NCBI GenBank assembly: GCA_005240015.1
Contig: SBBV01000483.1
Coordinates: forward strand, 1-5,413
Direction: 5' to 3'
Source: Candidatus Odyssella thessalonicensis
Lineage (GTDB): Bacteria > Pseudomonadota > Alphaproteobacteria > Bin65
DNA: 5,413 nt
Below are positions 1 to 4,559 of the stretch, in pieces (within the stretch, counting starts at the first letter, position 1; each line of letters opens with the position of its first letter). The notes below the pieces were generated by a model. That model saw nothing but the letters and a program-made list of their open reading frames with translations. It was not told the origin of the DNA and ran no database searches. The translations under genes and the position numbers were made by a program.

Positions 1-1
1 G

Positions 2-95
2 ATCGGCGCCGATGCGTGGCGCCGTGTCGTCGACGTCAACCTGATGGGCACCGCGCACGGCATCGCCGCGGTCTACCCCGATCATGGCGCGCGCC
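2..95 (+). pseudogene. Internal fragment of a short-chain dehydrogenase/reductase (SDR), inverted relative to its N-terminus
   Basis: Reading from base 2, the peptide includes WRRVVDVNLMGTAHGIAAVY, the classical SDR segment between the NAG region and the catalytic Ser/Tyr-Lys. The Asn of DVN (codon 38-40) corresponds to the structural/catalytic Asn of the family. After Tyr-Pro the frame is lost. If one C of the CCCC run at 76-79 is ignored, the reading continues as YPIMARAG, which is what SDRs normally have here. SDR resemblance then stops at the palindrome at 86-95, before the expected GHIVN strand. The fragment runs off the left edge, so its upstream part is unseen. The SDR assignment is from motif recognition; the substrate cannot be inferred. 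Confidence 0.7.
86..95. repeat. 10-bp palindrome at the junction of oppositely oriented SDR fragments
   Basis: The ten bases GGCGCGCGCC are self-complementary. The plus-strand SDR middle piece ends in them and the minus-strand SDR N-terminus ends in them from the other side. In SDRs this kind of sequence can encode ARAG/RAGAR-like residues at both places, so a second copy could lie at the unseen left end of the inverted segment. Its role as an inversion or misassembly point is inference. Confidence 0.55.
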
Positions 96-176
96 GGCCC
101 GGCGGAGCGCGATGCCGCGCCCGATCCCGGATGCGGCACCGGTCACGATGGCGATGCGGTCGCGATAGGTCTTCAA
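87..176 (-). pseudogene. N-terminus of an SDR oxidoreductase, cut off at an inversion junction
   Basis: The minus strand from a TTG at 176 encodes MKTYRDRIAIVTGAASGIGR followed by GIALRRAGAR. TGAASGIG (residues 12-19) is the TGxxxGxG dinucleotide-binding motif that opens the Rossmann fold of classical SDRs. The TTG start is chosen because the LKTYRDR lead-in is typical SDR N-terminal spacing; the G-rich stretch upstream is only a weak ribosome-binding site. After about residue 30 the reading becomes the reverse complement of the plus-strand SDR middle fragment, so no Rossmann continuation exists. The helix after the motif (GIALRRAGA) is also about two residues shorter than usual, suggesting a small deletion or sequence error. 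No complete enzyme can be made from this arrangement unless the segment re-inverts. Confidence 0.65.
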
Positions 177-251
177 GCGCCCCCGCCGAGCGGTCCGATC
201 CCAGGCTCGCCTGTTGCGGCGCCCCCGGACAAGCCGGTTGCGCGGTCCCCT

Positions 252-280
252 TTGTCCCGCCACCGCCGCTAGCGTAAAAT
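252..280 (+). promoter_or_regulatory. Sigma-70-type promoter for the hydroxylase gene at 307
   Basis: TTGTCC at 252-257 (4 of 6 to TTGACA) and TAAAAT at 275-280 (5 of 6 to TATAAT) are separated by exactly 17 bases. They stand in an AT-rich island within otherwise very GC-rich DNA. Transcription would begin near 287, giving a short leader that still includes the G-rich ribosome-binding site at 295-300. Confidence 0.5.
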
Positions 281-306
281 AACTAGGGTATTTTGGGGGG
301 CAAAGC

Positions 307-801
307 ATGCTCGGAGGCGCGGTCGAGTTCGTCGTTGCGGCCGTGTGCGCGCTGGTGTTCGGCACCTTCGCCGAATACTTCATCCATCGCTCGATGCATT
401 GGGGCATCCTGCATCCCGAGGGGCATCGCCACCACCACGAGGCCAACGAGGCGCGCAATTACCTGCGCGACTTCGTCGACTACGGCACCGGCGCCGTGGT
501 CCTCGGCTGGTTCGGCTTCCTCTACTCGATCACGAGCGGCTTCGGCTGGGCGTTCGGGGGCCTGGTCTACGCGGCACTCGCCTCCTACTCGCACCAGATC
601 CAGCACGCCAACGCCGACCTCGTGTTCTGGATGAAGCGGCCCGTCCACCGGCTGCACCACAACCTCGACATGCGCGAGCACAATTTCGGCATCCTCGTCG
701 ACTGGTGGGACCGGCTGTTCGGGACCTATCGGCCGGTCGAATATCTGCGCGAGGCCCGGCGCTATACCGTCCGCGACTTCCTCGCGATCCCGTGGCGGTA
801 A
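307..801 (+). CDS. Sterol desaturase / fatty acid hydroxylase superfamily membrane protein
   Basis: This 164-residue protein carries the histidine boxes of the FA_hydroxylase (sterol desaturase-like) superfamily, which bind a non-haem di-iron centre and hydroxylate or desaturate lipid substrates at the membrane. Visible boxes are H27xxxH31 (HRSMH), H40xxH43H44 (HRHHH), H96xxxH100 (HQIQH) and H114xxH117H118 (HRLHH), followed by H125-N-F-G and a WDRLFGTY ending typical of the family. Hydrophobic segments lie near residues 6-24, 62-75 and 79-94. It is shorter than the common 200-300-residue members, having little beyond the histidine core, much like carotenoid hydroxylase-sized relatives. The ATG at 307 is supported by GGGGGG at 295-300 with 6-base spacing and by the promoter just upstream. 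The substrate (sterol, hopanoid, fatty acid or carotenoid) cannot be told from sequence alone, and no lipid-pathway neighbour is present. Confidence 0.88.
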   Translation: MLGGAVEFVVAAVCALVFGTFAEYFIHRSMHWGILHPEGHRHHHEANEARNYLRDFVDYGTGAVVLGWFGFLYSITSGFGWAFGGLVYAALASYSHQIQHANADLVFWMKRPVHRLHHNLDMREHNFGILVDWWDRLFGTYRPVEYLREARRYTVRDFLAIPWR

Positions 802-825
802 GCGCGCAGCCTGCGTTTTCGCGAT

Positions 826-862
826 AATTGCGGCGCGCGGCGCTGCGGCTCGATTCGCAATT
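826..862. repeat. Inverted repeat AATTGCG/CGCAATT in the 801-926 intergenic gap
   Basis: AATTGCG at 826-832 and its perfect complement CGCAATT at 856-862 are separated by 23 GC-rich bases. The repeat lies downstream of the hydroxylase stop and overlaps the start of the -35 region for the next gene. It could be an operator or a weak transcript end, but there is no T-run, so an intrinsic terminator is not supported. Seven bases could pair by chance. Confidence 0.3.
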
Positions 863-889
863 CAATGCAATGGGCCGTTGTGGTATACT
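861..889 (+). promoter_or_regulatory. Extended -10 promoter for the secreted protein gene
   Basis: TGGTATACT at 881-889 is a TG-N-TATACT extended -10 element (hexamer 5 of 6 to TATAAT). A weak -35, TTCAAT at 861-866, lies 17 bases upstream. Transcription would start near 895. This places the possible upstream ATG at 878 outside the transcript and favours translation from 926. Confidence 0.5.
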
Positions 890-913
890 CCGGCTCGATC
901 ACGTCACGAGTGG

Positions 914-920
914 CAGGGGG
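914..920 (+). promoter_or_regulatory. Ribosome-binding site deciding the start at 926
   Basis: CAGGGGG ends five bases before the ATG at 926. The in-frame ATG at 878 has no comparable site, and starting there would put 16 unlikely residues in front of a clean signal peptide. Confidence 0.6.
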
Positions 921-925
921 CGGCC

Positions 926-2845
926 ATGCGCGCAGTTATCGCGGGTTTGGCAGGCTTGGTGACTCTCGTTTGCACTCTGACGACGCTGCAGGCCCAAGAG
1001 ACGCAGCTCCGAGCGGGTCAGCCGGTGCTCGGTCCGCAGCAGCCCGAATGCGCCGGCTCGTTCCTGCTCGACAATGTCGTAACCCTCTGCAACCTCATTC
1101 CTGGCGCGTCGTGCTCGACTGCCGGCAGCTATTGCCGCACCTATGCGCGCCAAGTGTTCACGGGGACGCGCATCGGGCCGCCGCCGCAGCAGAGCGGTGC
1201 CTATCCGTGGAACGGCATGGGCGGGTCGGGCGAGCTCATGGCCGACGCCCTCATCTGCTCGCTGCGCGAACTGAGCCCGCAGCTCAAGGGCGCGATCCGC
1301 ACGCCGCCGCTCGGCATTTCTCTCACGATCGGGAGCGTGAGCGCGATCCAGGAAGTCGGATTCCGATCGTTCCGGCGCGTCAATCCGGAGTTCCAGGGAT
1401 ATCGCAAAATCGTGCTCGAGCTTCCTGTCGTCGGAAAGGCCGAGGCGATCACGCAGACCTTCACCGTCACCAAGCGCAGCTACGCCATGTTCGGCGGTCC
1501 GATCCTGGCCGGGGATCGGCCGGTGACGCACAGCTACGCGCTCGATGTCAGAACCGAGGAGAAGCGCCGCAATCTCGTGATCAAGCCGCCGGGCTTCACG
1601 GTCGCAACGCCGATCGGCCCGTTCTCGGTCAATCCCGAGTTCTCCTACGTCACGCGCACGAGCGTCATTGCCGCGCCTTATGCCGCACTCCATCTCGATC
1701 TGCCGAATTTTGTCGGCGGCAAGTACACGGTCCGGCTCAGCGACCTGTTCGGGATCGATCCCGGGCTCGCCGCAACGAGCAAGAAAGTGTTCTACGGCAA
1801 CTATGCTCAGCACCGGACGGGCTGGCTCAGCCAGCTCGGCCTGGGCACGCGCGGAACGCACGCCGACAAGAGCGTCTGGAAAGCGCCCGCCACCGGATCC
1901 AGTCTGCGCCCCGACGGCAATCCCTATCGCGCACGCTCCGCATCGGAGGCCGAACCGTCGATCCATGTCCTGGCGCAGGCCGCGCTCAAATATCCCAAGA
2001 ACCCAAAAGACATTCTTCCATCCTGGGTGTTCGGCCTACCGGGGGTGAGCTTCGACGCGTTCATCACCGTGACCCCCAAGGTCGAAGCCAGCGTCGCCGG
2101 GCAGTTCACGATCGGCGGCGGCGAAGGCTCGAACTTCTATGAGCCGCAGGAGTTCCGCATCGCCACCGAGCGTTTGGCCACGGCCTCGCTGCTCGCCGGC
2201 ATGCGCGCTGCGGCATCGTTCACGGTCGAGGTGCGCCTGCGCCTCTTCGTCAAGGCGAGTTTACCGATCGTCGGCAGCAAGACCCTTGTTGACGTCGACA
2301 AGAAGTTCCCGGTGCCGCTCGGCGGCAACACGGCCGCGACGCAGACGTTCTCGGCCGGCGCGCTTTCGACGGGCGGCGAATTGCCCGAAACCTTGGACAG
2401 CTTGCGCACGCTGCATGGCGTTTTCCAACCGAACGCCGCCGCCGCGAAAGCCTTCATCCAGCAGTGCTACGCGCCCTCGCAACCGCCGGAGAACCAGCCG
2501 AAGACCGAACCGGCCAAGCCGGGCAATCCCAAGGACCTCTTCGCGGGCATCCTTTGGCCATGCAACATTTGTCTCGCCAGCGTGCCCGTTGTCGACAAGG
2601 GCAAGCAGGTGCACCCTCAGCACTTCGATACCTTGATGGGGTCGAACCCGCCGCCCGGCGCCGGGCATTGGAAGTGCGACCACCACTTCAAGTCCGGCTG
2701 CATGGATCTCTGCACGTTCAACCCGGCGACCAAGGTCTTCGCGATCGCGCGGCTGCCGAAGCAGATCGCGAGCGGCCTGCCGGCCAATGATCCCAACAAG
2801 GGTTTTTTCGGCCAGGTCTGCGACGCCAGCTACACGGTGCGGTAG
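926..2845 (+). CDS. Secreted protein of unknown family with cysteine-rich ends (639 aa)
   Basis: I do not recognise this protein. It begins with a Sec-type signal peptide: MRAVI, a hydrophobic core, then LQA before QETQ, with cleavage likely after Ala23. The mature protein has twelve cysteines in two groups, C42/C55/C63/C70/C111 and C514/C546/C549/C584/C592/C596/C632, and none in the roughly 400 residues between. The middle looks beta-rich, with alternating hydrophobic stretches around 160-270 and 375-475. A Pro/Lys/Glu-rich linker (about 517-536) precedes a C-terminal domain with CNIC (546-549), H563xxxH567 and HWKC, DHH, GCMDLC elements (581-596). That domain could be disulfide-linked or bind a metal; both are inference. 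The even cysteine count suits an oxidising periplasm or cell surface. C16 lies in the signal peptide but TLVC is a poor lipobox, so a lipoprotein is unlikely. The gene has its own promoter and is followed by a convergent gene across a palindromic repeat. Confidence 0.85.
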   Translation: MRAVIAGLAGLVTLVCTLTTLQAQETQLRAGQPVLGPQQPECAGSFLLDNVVTLCNLIPGASCSTAGSYCRTYARQVFTGTRIGPPPQQSGAYPWNGMGGSGELMADALICSLRELSPQLKGAIRTPPLGISLTIGSVSAIQEVGFRSFRRVNPEFQGYRKIVLELPVVGKAEAITQTFTVTKRSYAMFGGPILAGDRPVTHSYALDVRTEEKRRNLVIKPPGFTVATPIGPFSVNPEFSYVTRTSVIAAPYAALHLDLPNFVGGKYTVRLSDLFGIDPGLAATSKKVFYGNYAQHRTGWLSQLGLGTRGTHADKSVWKAPATGSSLRPDGNPYRARSASEAEPSIHVLAQAALKYPKNPKDILPSWVFGLPGVSFDAFITVTPKVEASVAGQFTIGGGEGSNFYEPQEFRIATERLATASLLAGMRAAASFTVEVRLRLFVKASLPIVGSKTLVDVDKKFPVPLGGNTAATQTFSAGALSTGGELPETLDSLRTLHGVFQPNAAAAKAFIQQCYAPSQPPENQPKTEPAKPGNPKDLFAGILWPCNICLASVPVVDKGKQVHPQHFDTLMGSNPPPGAGHWKCDHHFKSGCMDLCTFNPATKVFAIARLPKQIASGLPANDPNKGFFGQVCDASYTVR

Positions 2846-2877
2846 CCTGCAAACGCCGTGATTCGCGGCGCGCGATC

Positions 2878-2954
2878 CGTAGGGGCGCACGGCTGTGCGC
2901 CCCGGTTAACGAGGTACGGGCGGAGACCGGGGCGCACAGCCGTGCGCCGCTACG
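2878..2954. repeat. REP/BIME-like pair of nested palindromes between convergent genes
   Basis: Two 29-base arms, 2878-2906 and 2926-2954, are inverted copies of each other, matching at 28 of 29 positions (2949 is the mismatch), with a 19-base spacer. Each arm is itself a hairpin. The left one pairs GGGGCGCAC (2882-2890) with GTGCGCCCC (2895-2903) around a GGCT loop; the right one is the same with one mismatch. Paired palindromic units in opposite orientation between genes are the hallmark of REP/BIME elements. Placement between two converging stops (2845 and 2970) means it probably also ends or stabilises both transcripts. No T-run follows, so a classic intrinsic terminator is not claimed. 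Confidence 0.8.
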
Positions 2955-2969
2955 TGTTCGGCGCCGCGC

Positions 2970-4004
2970 TCAGGTCAGCGTGAAGGTATGCGTGCCGAGC
3001 GTCTCGATCGTGGTCTCGATCTTGTCGCCGGCCTTGAGCCACACCTGCTTGTCCTTGGGCATGCCGTTGATCACGCCCTGGGGCGTGCCGGTGAAGATGA
3101 TGTCGCCGGCCTTCAGCGTCATGTGCGCCGAGATGTAGGCGATGAGCTTCTGGCAGTTGAACACCATGTCGCTGGTGTTCGAGGACTGCCGCGTCTCGCC
3201 ATTCACCTTGAGCTCGATCTTGAGGTTGTTGCCGTCGGCCTGATCGGCGCTGACCAGCCACGGCCCCACCACGGCGAAGCCGTCGCAGGACTTGCCGAGC
3301 ATCCACTGGCTCGAGCGGCGCTGGAGGTCGCGCGCCGTGAAGTCGTTGCCGACCGCGTAGCCGAAGACGTAGGAAAGCGCCTCCTCTTCCTTGATGTTGC
3401 GCCCGCCGCGGCCCATCACGATCACGAGCTCGGCCTCGTAGTCGAATTGCTTTGCCGGCTCCTTCGAGACCGCGATCGTGCCGCCGTGGCTGTTGAGCGC
3501 GTTGTTGTACTTGTTGAACAGGATCGGCTGCTTCGGCACCTGCTGGCCGGTCTCCTCGGCGTGTTTCCGGTAGTTGAGGCCGATGCAGATGATCTTTTCG
3601 GGGTTGGTCACGGCCGGCCCGAACTTGGCCTGCGCCTCGGGGACGAAGAAGCTGGCCGCCTGGGCACCGGCCCGGGCCTTGTCGGCGAGCCGCTTCAGCG
3701 CATCGAGGTCGCCTTCGCCCTTGAAGACGGCGTCGATCGTGGTGGGCGCATTCTCCTTGAGCGCGTGCGCGGCGGCCGCGACGTCGAGAATGCCCTTCTC
3801 GGTCTTCAGGCCGAGGCCGTAGCCGTCGCCCTGGCGCAGGGTGCAGAAGGTCATGCCCTTCGGCAGCGCGCGCGGATCCGCCTTGGGCCTGGGCCCGATG
3901 CGGGCCTGGACCGGGATCGCTCTTCCGAGGGCACCGGCGCCAGCGATGGCGGCCACACCGGCAAGGCCGGTGGTCTTCAGAAATCTCCTTCGATTCGTGT
4001 TCAT
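2970..4004 (-). CDS. Fumarylacetoacetate hydrolase family protein with a Tat signal
   Basis: This 344-residue protein belongs to the FAH superfamily, metal-dependent enzymes that cleave or isomerise 2-oxo/2,4-diketo acids. Members include fumarylacetoacetase, acylpyruvases, HpaG-type isomerases and sugar-acid diketo hydrolases. Family landmarks are IGLNYRKHAEE (141-151), FDYEAELVIVMG (187-198) with putative metal ligands E190 and E192, GNDFTARDLQ (219-228) with ligand D221, WMLGKSCDGF (234-243), and the GDIIFTGTPQGV closing motif (300-311). The N-terminus is a twin-arginine signal: NRRRFLK at 4-10, a hydrophobic Ala/Gly core, and VQA (32-34) as a likely cleavage site. A linker and an N-terminal FAH domain follow to about residue 130. 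The ATG at 4004 is preferred over the ATG at 4145 because AAGGAGGG lies 7 bases before it and the Tat motif then falls at the N-terminus. Substrate is undetermined. Most family members are cytosolic, so export is the odd point. Transcribed divergently from leuA. Confidence 0.92.
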   Translation of the reverse strand: MNTNRRRFLKTTGLAGVAAIAGAGALGRAIPVQARIGPRPKADPRALPKGMTFCTLRQGDGYGLGLKTEKGILDVAAAAHALKENAPTTIDAVFKGEGDLDALKRLADKARAGAQAASFFVPEAQAKFGPAVTNPEKIICIGLNYRKHAEETGQQVPKQPILFNKYNNALNSHGGTIAVSKEPAKQFDYEAELVIVMGRGGRNIKEEEALSYVFGYAVGNDFTARDLQRRSSQWMLGKSCDGFAVVGPWLVSADQADGNNLKIELKVNGETRQSSNTSDMVFNCQKLIAYISAHMTLKAGDIIFTGTPQGVINGMPKDKQVWLKAGDKIETTIETLGTHTFTLT

Positions 4005-4011
4005 TGGGGTT

Positions 4012-4019
4012 CCCTCCTT
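4012..4019 (-). promoter_or_regulatory. Strong Shine-Dalgarno deciding the FAH start at 4004
   Basis: On the minus strand AAGGAGGG is followed by 7 bases and then the ATG at 4004. It is the best ribosome-binding site in the window and rules against the 47-residue extension to the in-frame ATG at 4145. Confidence 0.85.
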
Positions 4020-4028
4020 GGGCGTCCG

Positions 4029-4042
4029 CTTCGCGCGCGAAG
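4029..4042. promoter_or_regulatory. 14-bp perfect palindrome upstream of the FAH gene
   Basis: CTTCGCGCGCGAAG is fully self-complementary and sits 25-38 bases before the FAH start, just beyond its Shine-Dalgarno. It could be an operator half-site pair or a 5' leader hairpin limiting access to the ribosome-binding site. GC-rich composition raises the chance of coincidence. Confidence 0.35.
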
Positions 4043-4237
4043 GCCGGGCGCGGTCGGCGGAACCGCTGGTTTGCAGGTCGGGGCTGGAGACGGAGTGCCA
4101 GCCGGCGGAGAAACGATTGAGGGATGCCGCGTGCCGGGCGACCACCTGGTATTTTCGTGCTGCGGTGCAGCGTTGGGGGCGCGACGACGCGAATCGGGAA
4201 ATATTGGGAAAATTCAGTACAAAACCCGCTCAAATCG

Positions 4238-4266
4238 TTGAAACTTCACCAGCGTTCGGTTATCAG
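4238..4266 (+). promoter_or_regulatory. Candidate leuA promoter
   Basis: TTGAAA at 4238-4243 (5 of 6) and TATCAG at 4261-4266 (4 of 6) are spaced by 17 bases in the most AT-rich part of the divergent region. A start near 4273 would give a leader of about 285 bases before leuA, containing the short leucine-rich ORF and its hairpins. Confidence 0.4.
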
Positions 4267-4287
4267 TATTCAAGGAAGCGGCGCAAG

Positions 4288-4301
4288 AATGCTAAAGCAT
4301 T
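4288..4301. promoter_or_regulatory. AATGCT-AA-AGCATT dyad downstream of the candidate leuA promoter
   Basis: Perfect 6-bp half-sites with a 2-base centre, AT-rich against a GC-rich background, about 15-30 bases after the predicted transcription start. The position would suit a repressor operator. No cognate regulator is visible in the window. Confidence 0.3.
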
Positions 4302-4413
4302 GATTTCGCCGACTTTCGACCCGAAAGCGGGGAATTGCGTGGGCAAGCAGCGCGGCCAGATGCGGAGAATGTACGCCGGTGCGAAAAGCGCCGGACGTGC
4401 CGCGCGTGCCGAA

Positions 4414-4464
4414 ATGCCTGCTCTCGCGCTTGCCGGCGGACTCCTTCGACTTATTCGCCCCTGA
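4414..4464 (+). CDS. Leucine-rich leader peptide upstream of leuA (putative attenuator peptide)
   Basis: This 16-codon ORF encodes [16 protein letters not shown], with five leucines. Four of the last seven residues are Leu/Ile (LLRLI), immediately before the stop. Three of the five Leu codons are CTT, and an ATT Ile is also used; both are uncommon in this high-GC sequence, where CTC/CTG and ATC dominate. The TGA stop (4462-4464) lies inside the 5' arm of the hairpin 4458-4510. In leader-peptide attenuation, known for leu operons of enterics, ribosome stalling at such codons when charged tRNA-Leu is scarce changes the downstream fold. The weak point is initiation: no Shine-Dalgarno precedes 4414, nor the in-frame ATGs at 4360 and 4369 that would extend it to 34 or 31 residues. 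The function is inferred from position and composition. Confidence 0.5.
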   Translation: MPALALAGGLLRLIRP

Positions 4465-4521
4465 ATGCGCCCGACGCGCGGTCCCGAACCCGCGCTCGAT
4501 CATTCAGGGGACGAAGCCGCC
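4435..4521 (+). promoter_or_regulatory. Nested leader hairpin between the leader ORF and leuA
   Basis: The core is a perfect 10-bp stem, CCCCTGAATG (4458-4467) with CATTCAGGGG (4501-4510). It contains an inner 6-bp stem, 4476-4481 with 4490-4495, and an 8-base loop. An outer extension pairs 4444-4448 with 4512-4516 and 4435-4439 with 4517-4521, so the Leu codons lie in the outer 5' arm. An alternative fold pairs TCCTTCG (4442-4448, within the Leu codons) with CGAAGGA (4525-4531) and would disrupt the outer part. No U-run follows, so an intrinsic terminator is not evident. Control of leuA translation or Rho-dependent ending are alternatives. Confidence 0.55.
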
Positions 4522-4546
4522 CACCGAAGGATCATCTGCTTTGTGC

Positions 4547-4551
4547 AAGGA
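4547..4551 (+). promoter_or_regulatory. Ribosome-binding site deciding the leuA start
   Basis: AAGGA lies 8 bases before the ATG at 4560 but only 2 bases before the in-frame ATG at 4554, so 4560 is the better start. The element can also pair with TCCTT at 4442-4446 in the leader ORF. Confidence 0.6.
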
Positions 4552-4559
4552 ACATGACT

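Larger units (their letters stand above)
4005..4559. other. Divergent regulatory region between the FAH gene and leuA (555 bp)
   Basis: I see no conventional protein gene here. Long ORFs crossing it are overlaps in other frames of the flanking genes and lack recognisable domains. The left part (4005-4200) is upstream sequence of the FAH gene. An AT-richer core (about 4200-4310) holds a plausible rightward promoter and a 14-bp dyad. The right part (about 4360-4559) is the leuA leader with a leucine-rich short ORF and strong hairpins. I could not find a convincing leftward -35/-10 pair for the FAH gene. Confidence 0.6.

Noticed and set aside
36..458. Minus-strand 140-codon ORF spanning the SDR N-terminus and the hydroxylase gene
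   Set aside because: Only the portion at about 87-176 resembles a protein (SDR). The rest is antisense to the well-supported hydroxylase or reverse complement of the inverted SDR piece.
899..1966. Minus-strand 355-codon ORF opposite the secreted protein
   Set aside because: Arg/Ala/Glu-rich antisense translation with no recognisable motif. The plus-strand frame has a promoter, a ribosome-binding site and a signal peptide.
926..2845. Secreted protein as a lipoprotein via C16
   Set aside because: TLVC has Val before Cys, where Gly, Ala or Ser is expected, and a normal signal peptidase I site (LQA before QE) follows.
2970..4145. FAH start at the ATG at 4145 (391 aa)
   Set aside because: The 47 extra residues have no ribosome-binding site and would bury the Tat signal inside the protein. 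The ATG at 4004 has AAGGAGGG at ideal spacing.
2988..4241. Plus-strand 417-codon ORF opposite the FAH gene
   Set aside because: It is the antisense shadow of a GC-rich coding region. It has low-complexity V/A/R/L/E/D composition and no domain, and the opposite strand encodes a clear FAH enzyme with a strong ribosome-binding site.
4313..4327. CTTTCG/CGAAAG hairpin in the leuA upstream region
   Set aside because: Six bases with a 3-base loop, not flanked by T-rich sequence and not placed at a gene boundary; too weak to list as a feature.
4376..4394. CCGGTGC/GCGCCGG hairpin just upstream of the leader ORF
   Set aside because: Seven pairs including a G-U around a GAAAA loop. In sequence this GC-rich such stems are common, and it is not clearly tied to the leader ORF.
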